Shown here: piece after piece, positions 1 through 13,739 of the stretch
Position numbering within the stretch: the stretch's first letter is position 1
Layout: every line of letters begins with the position of its first letter
NCBI RefSeq assembly: GCF_001649575.2
Contig: NC_051444.1
Coordinates: forward strand, 24,448,478-24,512,477
Length of the DNA stretch: 64,000 bases
Direction: 5' to 3'
Origin: Kryptolebias marmoratus
Lineage: Eukaryota; Chordata; Actinopteri; Cyprinodontiformes; Rivulidae
Translations under genes and position numbers: made by a program
Notes under the pieces: generated by a model
What the model was told of the DNA's origin: nothing
The model's input: the letters and a program-made list of their open reading frames with translations, nothing else
Database searches by the model: none

Positions 1-420
1 ATCCTTAGTATCCGTAATCGTGGCGTGGCAAGAAAAACCTAGGACACAGGCAACAACAAAGAACGTGGTTAACACTAGGAGCTAGAGTTCAGGTTAGACG
101 CTGAGGCGGAGAATCTAACCCAGTAGGTTCGATGCTTCAGCGAAGGTCTGATCACCACCTGCTGCTTAAATCCTGGCTGGTCTCATCAGTGGTATGAGGA
201 ACACCTGTGGAACAATGATTAGTGGCGCCGCCCAAAGGGCGGAACCAAAACCCAGATCCTCACAAAACCAGAATCTAATTTTGGCCCCATACAGTTCTGG
301 AACTTTCATTTCAAGGATCACTGATTGGAGTCTTCGTGGAAACAAAAAAAAAACATATATATTATAAGGGAGGAATGGTACCAAGTGTCTCAAAGTGCTC
401 CTTAAAAACAGGCTTTAATT

Positions 421-770
421 AAAAGGCCTTGAAGGAATGCATATCACCCGCCGCCTTCCACGGCAGAGTTTTAGACAGAAATCATCTGATTTTGAGAAAA
501 TGATGATGTCCGAACTGTTTTGGACACTTTAAAGAAATGTGTTGCACAATCTCAATCGATATCACGAGATGTGACGCTCGAAGTACGTGTTAGGATTGAC
601 ACCAAGCTTCCGCTCAGTATGTTTGATTATAAGTTTGATTAGCTGTGGCGGCCATCTTGAATGGCAACATCATTCAAATCTGTCCGGTGGTTCATGATAA
701 AGTTTGGACAGACGGACACACACGGGCTACGCCTCTGCCTTTCGGTGGCGGGCGAAGACCTTTGAGAACG
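421..770 (-). repeat. Dispersed repeat family R, copy 1
   Basis: This copy begins with a GGAATGCATATCACCCGCCG-like block, which recurs near 1308 and, inverted, near 29110. It contains GGCGGCCATCTTGAATGG at about 645-662 and ends near a run resembling the ACAGACGCACACACA end of copy 3. By eye it matches the other copies discontinuously, so it is an old, partly deleted copy. The strand given is arbitrary: minus means the CCATCTTGAA form is on the plus strand. I cannot name the family. Confidence 0.6.
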
Positions 771-1289
771 GGGCACATAGGAGGACTTTTGCTCCTCCCC
801 CCCCAGTCGCCTCCACTCAGCTCCTCCAGCTGAGGCCTACTTAGCACCATTCATAATGTATGGTCACCACCACCACCACCACCACCCCCCGCCCTCGCAG
901 GGCCTGTCACGGCCTGTTCCATTTGACAACTCCACCCAACTCCGCTTTTGTCCCTAAGAGGATGCGAGGAGTTGCATAATTTAGATGCCGCCCGCTGTTT
1001 TCGGAGCTCGTCGCTTATCAAAAATGGAGCAGCCTGACTTTTCTGTCGGAGGTTTATCTGAAGGGGGCCCGGGGAATGATGCCGAGGCCGAGGGCGTGGA
1101 CGTGGGCGTGCAGACCCAAACTTCTCCAACTTTTCACTTTTGTGAAAACCTCGTGACGTCACTCACATCTACAGCTGCTGACGCTCGTGCACGTCTTAAG
1201 ACTCGAGCAAGCGGTGAAGAGCAACATCGTGACGGACTTGTTTTAAAAGCATTCCTTATTCGGGCGCCGCGCTGACCTATCAGTTGGGT

Positions 1290-1685
1290 TTTTATAAAGA
1301 ACTCAAGGAATGCATGTCGCCCGCTGCCTTTCATGGTCAGCGTTTTAAACCAAGATCGTGTTATACTGAGAAATGAAGGAGCTAGAGCTGTTTGGGTGAA
1401 ACCTTGAAAAAAATATTATGCACAATCTCACTCAATATAGTGAGTTTTTTAGGGGTGAATCTGAGCTTTCATGACACCAGATTTTAGCTCAATATCTGTA
1501 AAATTACCTGAGTTATGGCTATTTCTGTGTTTTCTAGGGTTAATTAGCTGTGGTAACCATCTTGAACTGAGTTGATTTTAAAAGGTAATCAGTTGTAGAT
1601 GTACCTCCAATGACTCTCTTTCTGAGAGTTTCATTAAAATGCCTCAAGTGGTTCATGAGATATTTTGCTAACAGACAAACAAGGT
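1290..1685 (-). repeat. Dispersed repeat family R, copy 2
   Basis: The copy runs from the GGAATGCATGTCGCCCGCTG block through TTAGCTGTGGTAACCATCTTG near 1540 to the GATATTTTGCTAACAGACAA end near 1660-1680. The order of sub-blocks is the reverse complement of the order seen at 28830-29140. It is followed directly by a second copy in the same orientation, so the two form a head-to-tail pair. Confidence 0.65.
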
Positions 1686-1689
1686 TGAG

Positions 1690-2035
1690 TTCAACAGTTA
1701 ATGCCAAAGTTTTAAGCAAATATCTTACACAACGTGCAGAGATCGGAGTATGTGCTGCCGATGGCTTTTACCTACTACCACACCAAATTTTACCTCAGTA
1801 TCTGCAAATTGGACCGAGTTAAATCCATTTACGTGTTTCCTAAAGTCAGTTAGCTGGATCGGCCATCTTAAATTGGACAGACTCCAAAAGTTAATCAGTC
1901 GTAGATGTGGATCCAGTGATTGTTTTCTGAAGGTTTCATTAAAAGTCGTCTCGTGGTTTATTAGATATTTTACTAACAGACGCACACACACAAACATCAT
2001 TGCCTGCCTTTCACCTTTGAGCGACAGGCAATAAA
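1690..2035 (-). repeat. Dispersed repeat family R, copy 3
   Basis: This second unit of the local pair contains CACCAAATTTTACCTCAGTA near 1780, GGCCATCTTAAATTGG near 1860, and ends in TTTTACTAACAGACGCAC near 1970-1985, followed by a short GCAATAAAG tail. The same blocks recur near 57600-57800. No coding capacity is visible. Confidence 0.65.
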
Positions 2036-3012
2036 GATTAATTGTTTGTTAAGTTTTTTTTTCCCAACACTGAACTACAAATTAAAGTAATTTAAATATG
2101 TGTATGGCTGTCTAAATGTGAAATTATGTGTTTCAGCAGATCTCTGCGAGGTGCAATTAAACTCTAATATATTTCATAAATCAGAGTACTGTTTCAGGGA
2201 AACAAAAGGCCCCATTGAGCGAAGCTACCGTTGCAGGTTTGGCCATCTGTAGCCAAGGTAGGTCAAGGAGACGGGGGTCATGGGAAACAGAATAATATTT
2301 AAGAGAGGGAGTGAACACCTGCTGAAGATATCTCCACTGTAGGAACTGATCTGATAACCTGCACTCATTCAGTACAGCACACCGAGATGCAAGGAAGTCA
2401 ACTCATTACAAATTACAAGAAGAAACACATTTGGTGGGTAAACCGAAGACTACTGTATGTTGTTGACAACCTTCTCGGAATATTAAAAATCTCCCATGTA
2501 GCAAACTTCGGACGCCTTTCAGCCACTTTTTAGTGCATTTAACTGTCAATAAACCATGAAACAACGTTATAATATTACAGGTTCAAATCTTAATATATAC
2601 AACTTTGTCCCCTATAACTCTTTAACAGCTTCACTGTAAAAACTTAGACTTCTATGTTAAAAATAACACATCTCATGCATTAAGCCTGATCTCATTGAGC
2701 TGCGACCGTCAGAGACTAGTTTCAAGAAAGAGGGAGTTCCCAAAATGTCTCAAAATATTCCCAATTCCCTTGGTCAGCCAGGTACAGTATTCTCCATGTA
2801 TTAAGTGAAAAGATGAACCAGATGGGCAGATTTAGCAAACAAAATAAATAAATAAACCAAGGACTGGAACAAAAACCAACTGGACATGTGGAGCAGGACT
2901 TACATACATATGGAGATCTGGCAGCAACTGAGTAAAAACAAGGAGCTCATCAACACTGGGATGGATGATTGGTGAGTGAGAGCAGGTGGGTTACTGAGCA
3001 GATGAACAACAG

Positions 3013-3034
3013 GTGTGTGTGTGTGTGTGTGTGG
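3013..3034. repeat. GT microsatellite
   Basis: Uninterrupted GT dinucleotides, about eleven units. Confidence 0.9.
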
Positions 3035-3134
3035 CAGAGTACTGGAACGAAGGTAACAAGGACCAGGAGCATGAAAATACGAAAGCTATATTTGACTGGT
3101 AACAGAAAACAATCAAAATACGAGGTGTGTATAT

Positions 3135-3265
3135 GTACTGTATTCTCCGGACTATAAGGCGCACCAAAAGTCTTGAATTTTCTCGAAAAATCCAGAGCGA
3201 CTTATATATGTAAGAAGTTGTAATGTTTTAGTACGACTTTGGTAAACTACAAAGCCGCACCGCTG
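3135..3265 (+). repeat. Remnant of a dispersed fish repeat
   Basis: The sequence contains TCTCCGGACTATAAGGCGCA and later AAAGCCGCACCGCTGTATAT. Sequence of this kind (CCGGACTATAAG, GCCGC) is a recurring MITE-like repeat in fish genomes. The copy is short, has no visible ends and ends in a TATATA run. The family is not named because I cannot check it. Confidence 0.45.
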
Positions 3266-4904
3266 TATATATATATACATAAAACTCCACAACCATGGCC
3301 AAGTGACTGATTGGAGATCAAAAAAGAGACTAAAATGTTATCAAACTGAGACTTGATTAAGACACTGGGACTAAATTAAGACAAATAAGTCTTTTGCAAT
3401 CATCAACCTGAGCTCGTTCCAGCTTCTGTCTGCGGCAGGTAAGATACTGACTGCTGATAATAACGCCAAATTAAACCCCTCCTTTAAACGATCGAAAACA
3501 AATTTAGAAAACTTGCACAACAACAATAGAATAATGTGAAAACAAAAGCTGTCCTAAAAGATATAACCCCCCCCCCCCATAAAACTCAAGATTTGAAGAA
3601 TTAAACAAACAACATTTGCCATAAATACATATATATCCACAAATATCAGCTCCAAAATGTCCTTTTATTGCAGTGCAGACATTCTCCTCCTGGATGTGAT
3701 TTTGTCCCAATGACGTGGAAGAACAGAGAGCACCCAGAGAAATAATAAATCATATAAATTACACGAGTTGGGTGTTATTTTCCCGATGGGCGCAGCTCTC
3801 ACGTGGTTCGACTGATCAAAGCAAGCGAAAACATCCCCGCCAGTCTTGTCTGAGCAACACAGCGGCTTCTAGTGTCCTGAAGCCTCGGACATGCGAAGAG
3901 GTTTGTTTTCCCAAGTGCGCGTGGTTCTGTTCACAAAGTCCAACCGGAGTGAAGAGGAGGATGAAGAGTCTGAACTTTCCATGCCTTCTTGATAGAGCTT
4001 CTCCAAACAACGAGAGTCCCTCTTAAAGCACCTTATTAGGGAAGCGGAGACAAGTGGCTATTGTAGGAAGTGGAAACAAACCAGCCCATCTGCAGTAGCT
4101 AAAATTACAGATGTGCTGTGAATATCCAAACATTTAAAAAAAAATAGCTTTAAATAACCGCCTACGACCATAACAAACTACCTCTGTAGGGTTTTTCACA
4201 TTGTTTGTAGCTTGTTCATTGTGTAAAGTTAAGATTTTGTTTTGCTTTTTAAAAAAAAACCCAACAAAACCACATATTTGTGAGCCTTTTTATATAATAT
4301 TTCACGACCCCGGCGATATTTATTTCCACAATAACCTGAAAGTGCCAGTTGTGCTCAGCAAAACCCAACCGTTATGCCCCAGCAGCAACAATAGCTTCGT
4401 TTGACTTCTCCATAATAGGCCGTATCAGCCGCGGAGGTCCTCTAATCACTGTTTACTGCAACTTGCGTCCATTTATGGTGAACTGTCCCGATCCGGCGCA
4501 GAGCTCAGAGAGTCTCTGTAATCTCCGGGATTTCTTGCTGCCTGCAAAATGAGTGCCGTGGACGAGAAGTTTATTTAATGTGGGATGCTGAGTGAGGTCA
4601 GGATTTTACACACCAGCGAGTGGCCTTGGCTAAAAATAGGACGATTAGAAGTGCACAGACTCAGAAGAGGAGGGGGAGAAAAAATGTTAAATCAAGACTC
4701 TCGCTCCTTTTGTAGTCGTCATACTTTGCTGCTGAAGTACTTGTAATTTTAGATATTATTGCGAAGCAAGCGGCAACGTTATCGTGGCACTTATCTAGAA
4801 AAGCTCAGGATGGTGAGCAATCCTGCCTTAAACTTTGCCACATTTTGTCACGTCACAATCACAAACATCAAAGCATTTTACCAGGATTCTAATGTGATAC
4901 ACCA

Positions 4905-5509
4905 ACCACCAGCGCCTCTGGTGATAATATTGTCCGGGCCATGGAAGTGGGATCCAGGGTCAAGCAGCTGGACCTCTATGTGATGTCCAACTGCAGCGTG
5001 GATCGAGCTGAGATGATAGTGAGAAACTGTACTGAATCTGACACCAAGGACTTTGCAGAGAGCCGACCTATCTTGAAAGACGGGTCAGTGACACACAGCG
5101 TCTCCTTCTGTTTTGAATACTGGATGAAATAGGCTGAAAGACATCCATCTTTACCAACAGACATGGCCTCTTGTTCTGAAGCGTGCCGTGTTCATGCTAA
5201 CGTTTCGCTCCTAAATTCTTTCCTAGATGCATGTCGTCCAACAGCACACTGGAGGTCGTCACAGAAAAGACTAATTCCAAGGTTTACCGTCTTGACATGG
5301 ATGCAATGGCGACCACTGGAACAACGGTCTGTAATCTCACACAGCACACATGCATTACGCAACACAGTTCATGTTTGTGTGTGTGTGTTAAACACTCTCA
5401 AAGTTTCAGGACTTTGTAGTACTCAGGAATGCACTGCAAAAAGTTGACATTTGTTTCCAGTTAAAACAGCTGAATAATAACGCAAGGCTTTGAAAAATCA
5501 AAGCATGTT
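4905..5509 (+). pseudogene. Captured exons 10-11 fragment of the ZP gene
   Basis: This is an inverted copy of 47745-48349. I count about five mismatches in roughly 600 bp, two of which change residues (V for L in MEVGSRVKQL, N for D in IVRNCTESD). It starts inside exon 10, includes the exon 10 donor (GACGG then GTCAGT), the whole intron, the TTTCCTAG acceptor, exon 11 (CMSSNSTLEVV onward) with its GTCTGT donor, and about 180 bp of the next intron. Because the introns are kept, the copy arose at DNA level, not through mRNA. The rest of the gene is absent, so it cannot make the ZP protein. The splice sites are intact and it could act as a cryptic exon. Confidence 0.85.
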
Positions 5510-5903
5510 AACGGGATTTCATGCGATACACCAACACAACGTGGTGCCTAACTGTGAGGTGGAAGGATAATGACACATGGTTTTCCTTTTTCAGAAAAAT
5601 AAAAAAATAGAGACTGAAGTTTTGGCCCATTCTTTTCTGCAAAACACTAGTTTTCAAGTCTTGCCACAGAATCTCAGTCAGATTCAGATCTGGACTTTGA
5701 CTGTACCATTCTAACACATGAACATGCTTCGGTCTGACCCATTCCATTGTAGATCTGGCTGGATGTTTCGGGTCATTGTCCTGCTGGAAGGTGAACCTCC
5801 ACCTCCGTCTCAAATCTTTTGCAGCCTCTAACAGGTTTTCTTCCAGGGCTGCCCTGCATTTAGCTCCATCACCATCCCCACAGCATGATGCTGCCACCAC
5901 CAT
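5508..5903 (-). pseudogene. Tc1-like transposase fragment
   Basis: The minus-strand frame encodes the C-terminal part of a Tc1/mariner transposase, with FQQDNDPKH, STMEWVRPKH, SQSPDLNLTEILWQDLK and a distorted downstream part. In the family, the D of FQQDNDPKH and the E of the SPDLNPIE-type motif are the second and third catalytic acids. Here the second motif reads SPDLNLTE. The N-terminal DNA-binding half is missing, and after about residue 85 the frame runs into non-transposase sequence. It is a dead copy. A sister fragment lies at 47456-47743, nearly the same but not as close as the ZP piece beside it. Confidence 0.85.
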
Positions 5904-6133
5904 GTTTCACAGTGGGGTTTAAATTGGTCTTAGTGTTTTGCATTTAGACCAGAACATTCAGTTTTGGTCTGATCTAAGCAGAGCACCTCGTTCTACATGT
6001 TTGTTGTGTCCCTACATGACTTGTGGCAAACTGCAAACAGGACTTCTTGTAACTTTTCTTTCAACAACAGCTTTCTTCTCGTCCCTCCTCCATAAAGGCC
6101 AGAGTTGTACAGCGCATGACCGGGTACTGGTAT

Positions 6134-9100
6134 CCTTTCTGAGGCACTGAATTTGCTCTCCCCTTCGTCAGCGTGTAGCGAAAAGATGTGAAGCTGATCG
6201 TGTTATGGAATCGACTTAATTTGAATGAATATTGAGAGCTGGCCCACTTTCATGTCTGCGATCGAGTTTCAGATTAAAGTCGCTGAAAAGTTCCACGCTC
6301 ATCCATGCTGCAGCCGCAGATTAAACCAACAGAAACGTGTCCAGCAATTAGACAGATGAGTTGTTAATTATTCCCAAGCAAAAACACAACAGATAGACAG
6401 ATATATATCTATATAGTGGACAGAAGTATTAATGCAGCTCTGATTACTGAGTAAATAAGCACATTAAGCAGTAGTTGATGAGGCTACGTACTAACACAAT
6501 GTACTTTAAGGCTGTGAGCCACAGATAATCTTGGATTACTTGCTGGTGATTTGCAGCTCAAACTCTTTGGATCACTGACAGCATCGAGATCAAGGGCTTT
6601 GAAAAGGCAGCAAATCTCATGCTATGTTTCACCTCGTCTGCTAACTGGTGCCTCCTCTGCTGGACCGAGGGAAAGAAGACTGGATTGTGGAGACACTCCC
6701 CTTGTTCCTGTCATCTTCGACCCTTTGTAATCCCCTCCTTTTCTCTCTGTTCGCTCTTCCTGCCACCCCCCACCCCCACCCCACACCATCCCACACACAC
6801 CACACAGNTCCCTCCATCTCCTCCTCCTCCTGCTCCTCCTCCTCCAGCGCTGGCAGGATAACATAGCGGCTGGCCCTTGTTTGGATAAGTTAATGCTGAA
6901 ATGTCAGCCTTGATTCTGATGTATACCACCTGCCTTGGCCTCCAGCTGACCTCGTGCTCCAGCTCCCACTGCAGAGACATTCCAGTGCTTTTCTGGTGCC
7001 GTGTTTATACTGCAACAGATTGCCCCGCTCTTCCTCCCCACCTCATCGCCATCCCAGCCCCAGCGCCGCTCTGGAAGGCACGTAGCTTCTCGGAGAGCCA
7101 GCCGGCGGAAGCGCTTCCCTCGAAAGATTTTGCCGAATAAAACGCAGACTATCTGGATTAAATCTGCTCTGCGCTTAGACTCGGAGGAGCAGAGCGGAGG
7201 GGAGGTCAGCGGACCTCTCTGCTGGTCTGTTTCAGGCTCAGGCTCTGGGGGGGTGGTGTTGGGGGGGCTCCGTCCAATCACTCACATGCCAAAATCCTCC
7301 CACGCGGCCCTGCGAGAGCTCATGTGAACACCATGACCTCACAACGCCTGACCTTTAAATGAATTAGCCCTGCTGATTTACAGTTTAGGTCCATGTATGA
7401 TCCCGACCGAAAGGCTGACATTAAATAAAAAATACGTTTCCCTTTAAGTGCCCGTATCTCAGTCCTTAATGGACCACAGACGCTCACACGCCGTATGGTA
7501 GTTCGTGTGGGTGGCGTTTAATTGTCACTGAGCTCATATTGAAGGGAGGCCTGTTGCTCCGACAGCAGCTGACTTCATCATTCGAGCATCTACCGACACA
7601 GTTTCACATCAGCCTAACCTGCGTTTGTTGTTCCACCTGTTGTTCATTCATAGTTTTGACGTATCCTTTAATGCGTAAGGAAACTGGCCTCGTTACACGG
7701 CTGTTTATAGCAAAAAATGTATATTTTTATGAAACAAACACGTTCTCTGGTTTATATTTTACATTTTTGCATCTTTGCTTACATTATGGTTTCAGTTAAG
7801 ATGACTCTAAATGAAAAAAAATATTATTTGTGCCTCAGTGTGAACCTCATTCACCATAAAAGGTGCTTAAATAAATCACAACCTGCATTTAGTTTTACAC
7901 ATTCGATTTGTTTTAAAGTATTTCACTGTTATTCTAGTTCTGTTTTACAAGCTAATATGTATCTGTGGCAGGTTAAAAAGAAAAGAATTTTACTTTTAGT
8001 CGAACTGAAATCCGTTAATTTTAATTTTGTTCATTTAAAATGAAAAACTAATAACAATGAACTCGTGTATCACATCAGAACAACCCAAATTATTCACATC
8101 TGTGATTCCACACACCTTTTCGATTTTTCTGAATTACAAAAATTTAGAAATTAAGAGACGTGCAGAATGAATTTTTAAACTATATTAGATTTAAAACAGT
8201 AATAATTGTACGTAAATGTCATGTTTTGCTCCCCTGGCATACAATATAAAGCTTTTGTGTTGTTTTCCACATTCAAAATCACAGATTTTGTTTGGAATAC
8301 TGTTCCAAAATGAAACAATTTTTATTTCGAAAGGACTGATATTTAATAAATCTACACTAACTGGCCTGAGTTTTAGTTCAGTTTAGTTTTTTATACCTGG
8401 TTGAACTTCACAAACATCACCCAAGAGTGAATAAAAAGGTGCACAATGACAAAACAAGTAGCTTAAATTTACAATTTCTGCATTTTTCCAATTTGTGACT
8501 TATTTTTCTCTTTTAATTATTGTAAAAATAGGCCAGTGGGTGAACACTGCACCCGTAGTATGTGTAGTATTTTCCGCTGCTTGACCTCAGGAGATAAACG
8601 TCGGTCACAAACTGGTGCTGTAATTTGGCCAGCGTCTGATTAGTAAAGACTGCTGAGCGGTGACAGACACAGAGGAGCTGCTTACAGACGCCACGCTTCT
8701 GAGCGTGACGCTCGTCGGAGCTGCAGCCTTTGATAGTCCTCACGGAGATGTTTAGATGATCAGATTCCAGGCATTCTACGTTAAGAGGGATTTACAACGA
8801 AAAGGTTAATATTTAGGCCTGAGTGACACAAAACGTGGCTGAGTGAAGAACCGGAAAGACAAAAAGAGGCAGCTCTTGTTGCTTGTGGAGCCAAAATGTC
8901 TATTATATATATATAAAAAAGTCATCATCACTGTTTACCACCAAACAAGCTGGTATATTAGCAACTAATGGGGTGCAGAACCTTCAGTTGTGTTGAATTT
9001 TTATTTTATTTATTCCTTTTGGATGATGTACCATCTCCTTATTATGCTACTATAGCTTTTGGTGTGGAGCCTTCAGTAATTCATGCTGTTTTCTGTCATT

Positions 9101-11140
9101 CATTGTACAATTATAGTGTTGCATTTTAGTTTAATTTTTATTTTTAATCATGTCCTATGTCTCCTGGTTCCTTCCTTCAGAAGATTTGATCTCTACTCCT
9201 GGAGCCAGATGTTTCCCGATCAGGATTTTAAAAACCCTGCCCGGTGTTTGGTGTTATTTCGTTTGACTTTTGTTTTTGTTGTTGTTGCTGCTTCTAAAAA
9301 AAAAAAAGTCTCAGTTTGTTCATCTTTTCTTCCCAGCTGCCCTCGATCGTGTTGCTCGAGGCAGACGACCTTCGCTTCCGCCTTCTACTATCAGGAGTCT
9401 TTTTTTTTTTTCTTTTCCTTTCATCGAGTTCAGGACAAAATTGGACGTGTTAGCTTCAGTTTGACCTTAGTGTGACACACACCCCGTAACGGACTCGGGT
9501 CGCAAACCGGCTGCAAATAAAAGTGGTTTAATTGAAATAAAACAGCATCCGACTCTTAGTGCACTGTTAGGATGTTTGTTCTGCCTTATAACGAGGAAAG
9601 AATCATTGCAGTGTATGCGTAGATGTCCAGTTTTTCCACTTATTATTACAAATGTTAAATAGGATATGTAAAAAAAGTAAGAGTGTTTTGATGTCTAACT
9701 TCTGTTGGGAACAGTGAGGTCAGATTTGAAGCACTGAGTCTGAAAATGCGAAGAACTTAACCAAACTGAGCAGGAGGCGATGGTTTAAACTCCAAACAGA
9801 AGACTAAAAGCACTTCTGGTGTTTTTCAGAGGAAATACAGGAGGTTTGGTCTCAAGAAATTAGTTAAAAGGTGTAAACTGGTCCTCAAACTACACAAATA
9901 ATAATAAAAAAAGAGGATAATTTAGTGGGAGTTCAGTTCTCATGTTGCTGAAGCGATGGAGTCACATAGCAGGCAGTTAGCAGAAGCATGTTGGAGTTTG
10001 GCTCGTCTTATTGTTAATAAATTCAGAGGGTGGTGACGTTCTCCCCCTCTAAACTGTCACTGAATTGATGTTCTTACACGGAAACCTTGGTCCGGTGGCT
10101 TCAAACGCAAGAAGTATCCAAACAAGACTAATTCTACCAGTGCAGAGGGTCTGAGGGCCATAAATTTGTCTTCACGGTCTAACCTCAGAGTGACCACGAG
10201 CCGCAGCTGGTTTCAATCCAGTCGTGACCACCTACATGGTGTGGAGCCGATCGCATCGCCGCCACACTCACCACCCGGCGAGCGTGACCCCAACCAGACA
10301 CAATGATGTTTAAATAAAAAATAAAATCTAATGTTTTAATATCCCAAACTGATCAACGAAGGGACGTGAGCGGATGTAGCTGTCTCTCTCTCTCTCTATC
10401 TGTGTGTGATTGGCTGAAATCAGTAGGCCTTCTTCAACATTCGGATGGCCTTTAAACACAGAAATAATCATTAATTTTTGCCTGGGATAAATTCAGTCTT
10501 TACTTTGTGTTCTGGATTTGTGGGGATACCCGTGTTATGTTTGGAGAACAAACACTTTCATTAGAAATTCCTGATATTTTAGAAAAACACCAATAAACTA
10601 ACAAACACATCAGGCCATTTAAACAGTGAACTCTATCGCCATCATGTGGTGGAAAATAATATTAAAAAGGTCATTTTGCAGAAACCCTTTTAATGTCTGA
10701 CCAGGATACAAATGTTGTGATTTATGACAAATATAAACTCTTGACATTTTCTTCAAAAAAGTATTCATCACAGTTTTTAAATCATATGTGTTTTTCTTTC
10801 TGATCGCCTTATTTTTGCTTATTAAAGACATTAAATCACCGTTTTAGTCATAATTCATTCAGCTGCTGGTTTACTTTGTCGTCTCATCTTTAACCTTTAC
10901 TATTATAATTTAATTCTTGTTTAACTGGAGAAAAATTTAAATTTGTGATGAAACAATAATAACAAAAATTGTTTTTTTTGTTATTATTGTTATCTCAACT
11001 TCTTTGAGATAAAGAAGAAAAATTGCTTTTAGAGGTTGGAGTAAATAGTCAACTATTTAAAAATTATAGAGGAACACTTTTTTTGACATATAAATGATCT
11101 TGTTTGTTAAATGACTGCACAAACAACACGTCTGTCAGTT
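6134..11140. other. Gene-free region downstream of psma4
   Basis: No gene is recognised. At 6735-6850 there is a pyrimidine-rich low-complexity tract (CCACCC, CTCCTC) with a single N at 6808. About 6855-7340 is richer in G and C than its surroundings and ends in TTTAAATGAATTAGCCCTGC, a possible conserved non-coding block. From 7400 to 11140 the DNA is AT-rich with a poly-T tract near 9400 and a CT run near 10385. Open frames here have no family features and no splice context. Confidence 0.5.
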
Positions 11141-11148
11141 TCTGAGAA

Positions 11149-11154
11149 TTTATT
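11149..11154 (-). promoter_or_regulatory. psma4: psma4 poly(A) signal
   Basis: AATAAA on the minus strand, about 65 bp downstream of the psma4 stop codon. This is a normal spacing for a short 3' UTR. Confidence 0.7.
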
Positions 11155-11216
11155 GTAAAAGACAAAATACAGGGTATAATGAAACAGTTGAGGAGGGAGG
11201 GGGGATATTCTTCGTC

Positions 11217-13336
<2,120 letters not shown>

Positions 13337-13739
13337 TTTCTCAGGTCGCTAAATATGTCCTGAAAAATAAAAACAAATTGGTTGCAATAAATAAGAGCAG
13401 ATACATCAAGACAAAATAACAGAGTAAAACGCTCAAATTTATTTATATTACTGGCAGATCATTGCTTATGTCATACACGAAAATACAATCGTATAATTTC
13501 TTAAATTTACACACACTAAATAGAGGAAAAAGCTTAAAGTGAAACCGACGCTCGCTGCTATAGCTAAGTGCTGCACCAGAATGAATCTGCAATATCGTAG
13601 CATGCTAACGTGCTAGCATGCTAACCGACCTCTTCCTGTCTAAAGTCTTCCAACTGGACTGACGAAACGACTGAGAAAACAATATAAGGTGGAGTTAAAA
13701 CCTAGCACAAGAGACATTTAGGCATTACTTCGCTGTTAC

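Larger units (their letters stand above)
1..4815. other. Gene-free region with dispersed repeats
   Basis: I see no host gene here. Open frames are short, overlap in several frames and have no recognisable domain or splice context. The stretch holds three copies of repeat family R (421-770, 1290-1685, 1690-2035), a GT microsatellite near 3015-3034 and a repeat remnant at 3135-3265. The rest is AT-rich unique-looking sequence. It could contain distal regulatory DNA for psma4 or for a gene outside the window, but nothing visible shows this. Confidence 0.6.
4816..6133 (-). mobile_element. Tc1-like element with inserted ZP-gene DNA
   Basis: Read on the minus strand, 6133 down to 5508 matches the usual order of a fish Tc1-like transposon: CTTTATGGAGGAGGG region, a GGTGGCAGCATCATGCTGTG block, the transposase C-terminal part, then the GTTGGTGTATCGCATGAAAT block near the 3' end. 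The element end (TTTGTCACGTCACAATCACA, about 4846-4866) is separated from this by a foreign 600 bp piece at 4905-5509, which is almost identical to exons 10-11 of the ZP gene at 47745-48349. A 37-38 bp stretch of Tc1 sequence occurs on both sides of the foreign piece (4869-4906 and 5499-5535), about 80% alike. The outer inverted repeats are decayed and the transposase is broken. Confidence 0.75.

Noticed and set aside
645..1275. Short frames in the first 1.3 kb, some GC-rich and arginine-rich
   Set aside because: They lie in or beside family R copies and a CCACCACC tract. No homologue, no splice signals.
5163..5447. A 94-residue open frame identical to one at 47807-48091, looking like a conserved small protein
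   Set aside because: The identity comes from the recent DNA duplication. The frame runs across exon 11, its splice sites and intron, so it is not a separate gene.
4905..5509. The duplicated ZP piece as an assembly artefact
   Set aside because: The copies differ by about five bases, lie in opposite orientation and have distinct Tc1 flanks. A simple mis-join would give identical sequence. Not fully excluded, so a check is named.
6619..6980. Proline- or glycine-rich frames over the N at 6808
   Set aside because: Low-complexity CTCCTC/CCACCC DNA gives open frames in many phases.
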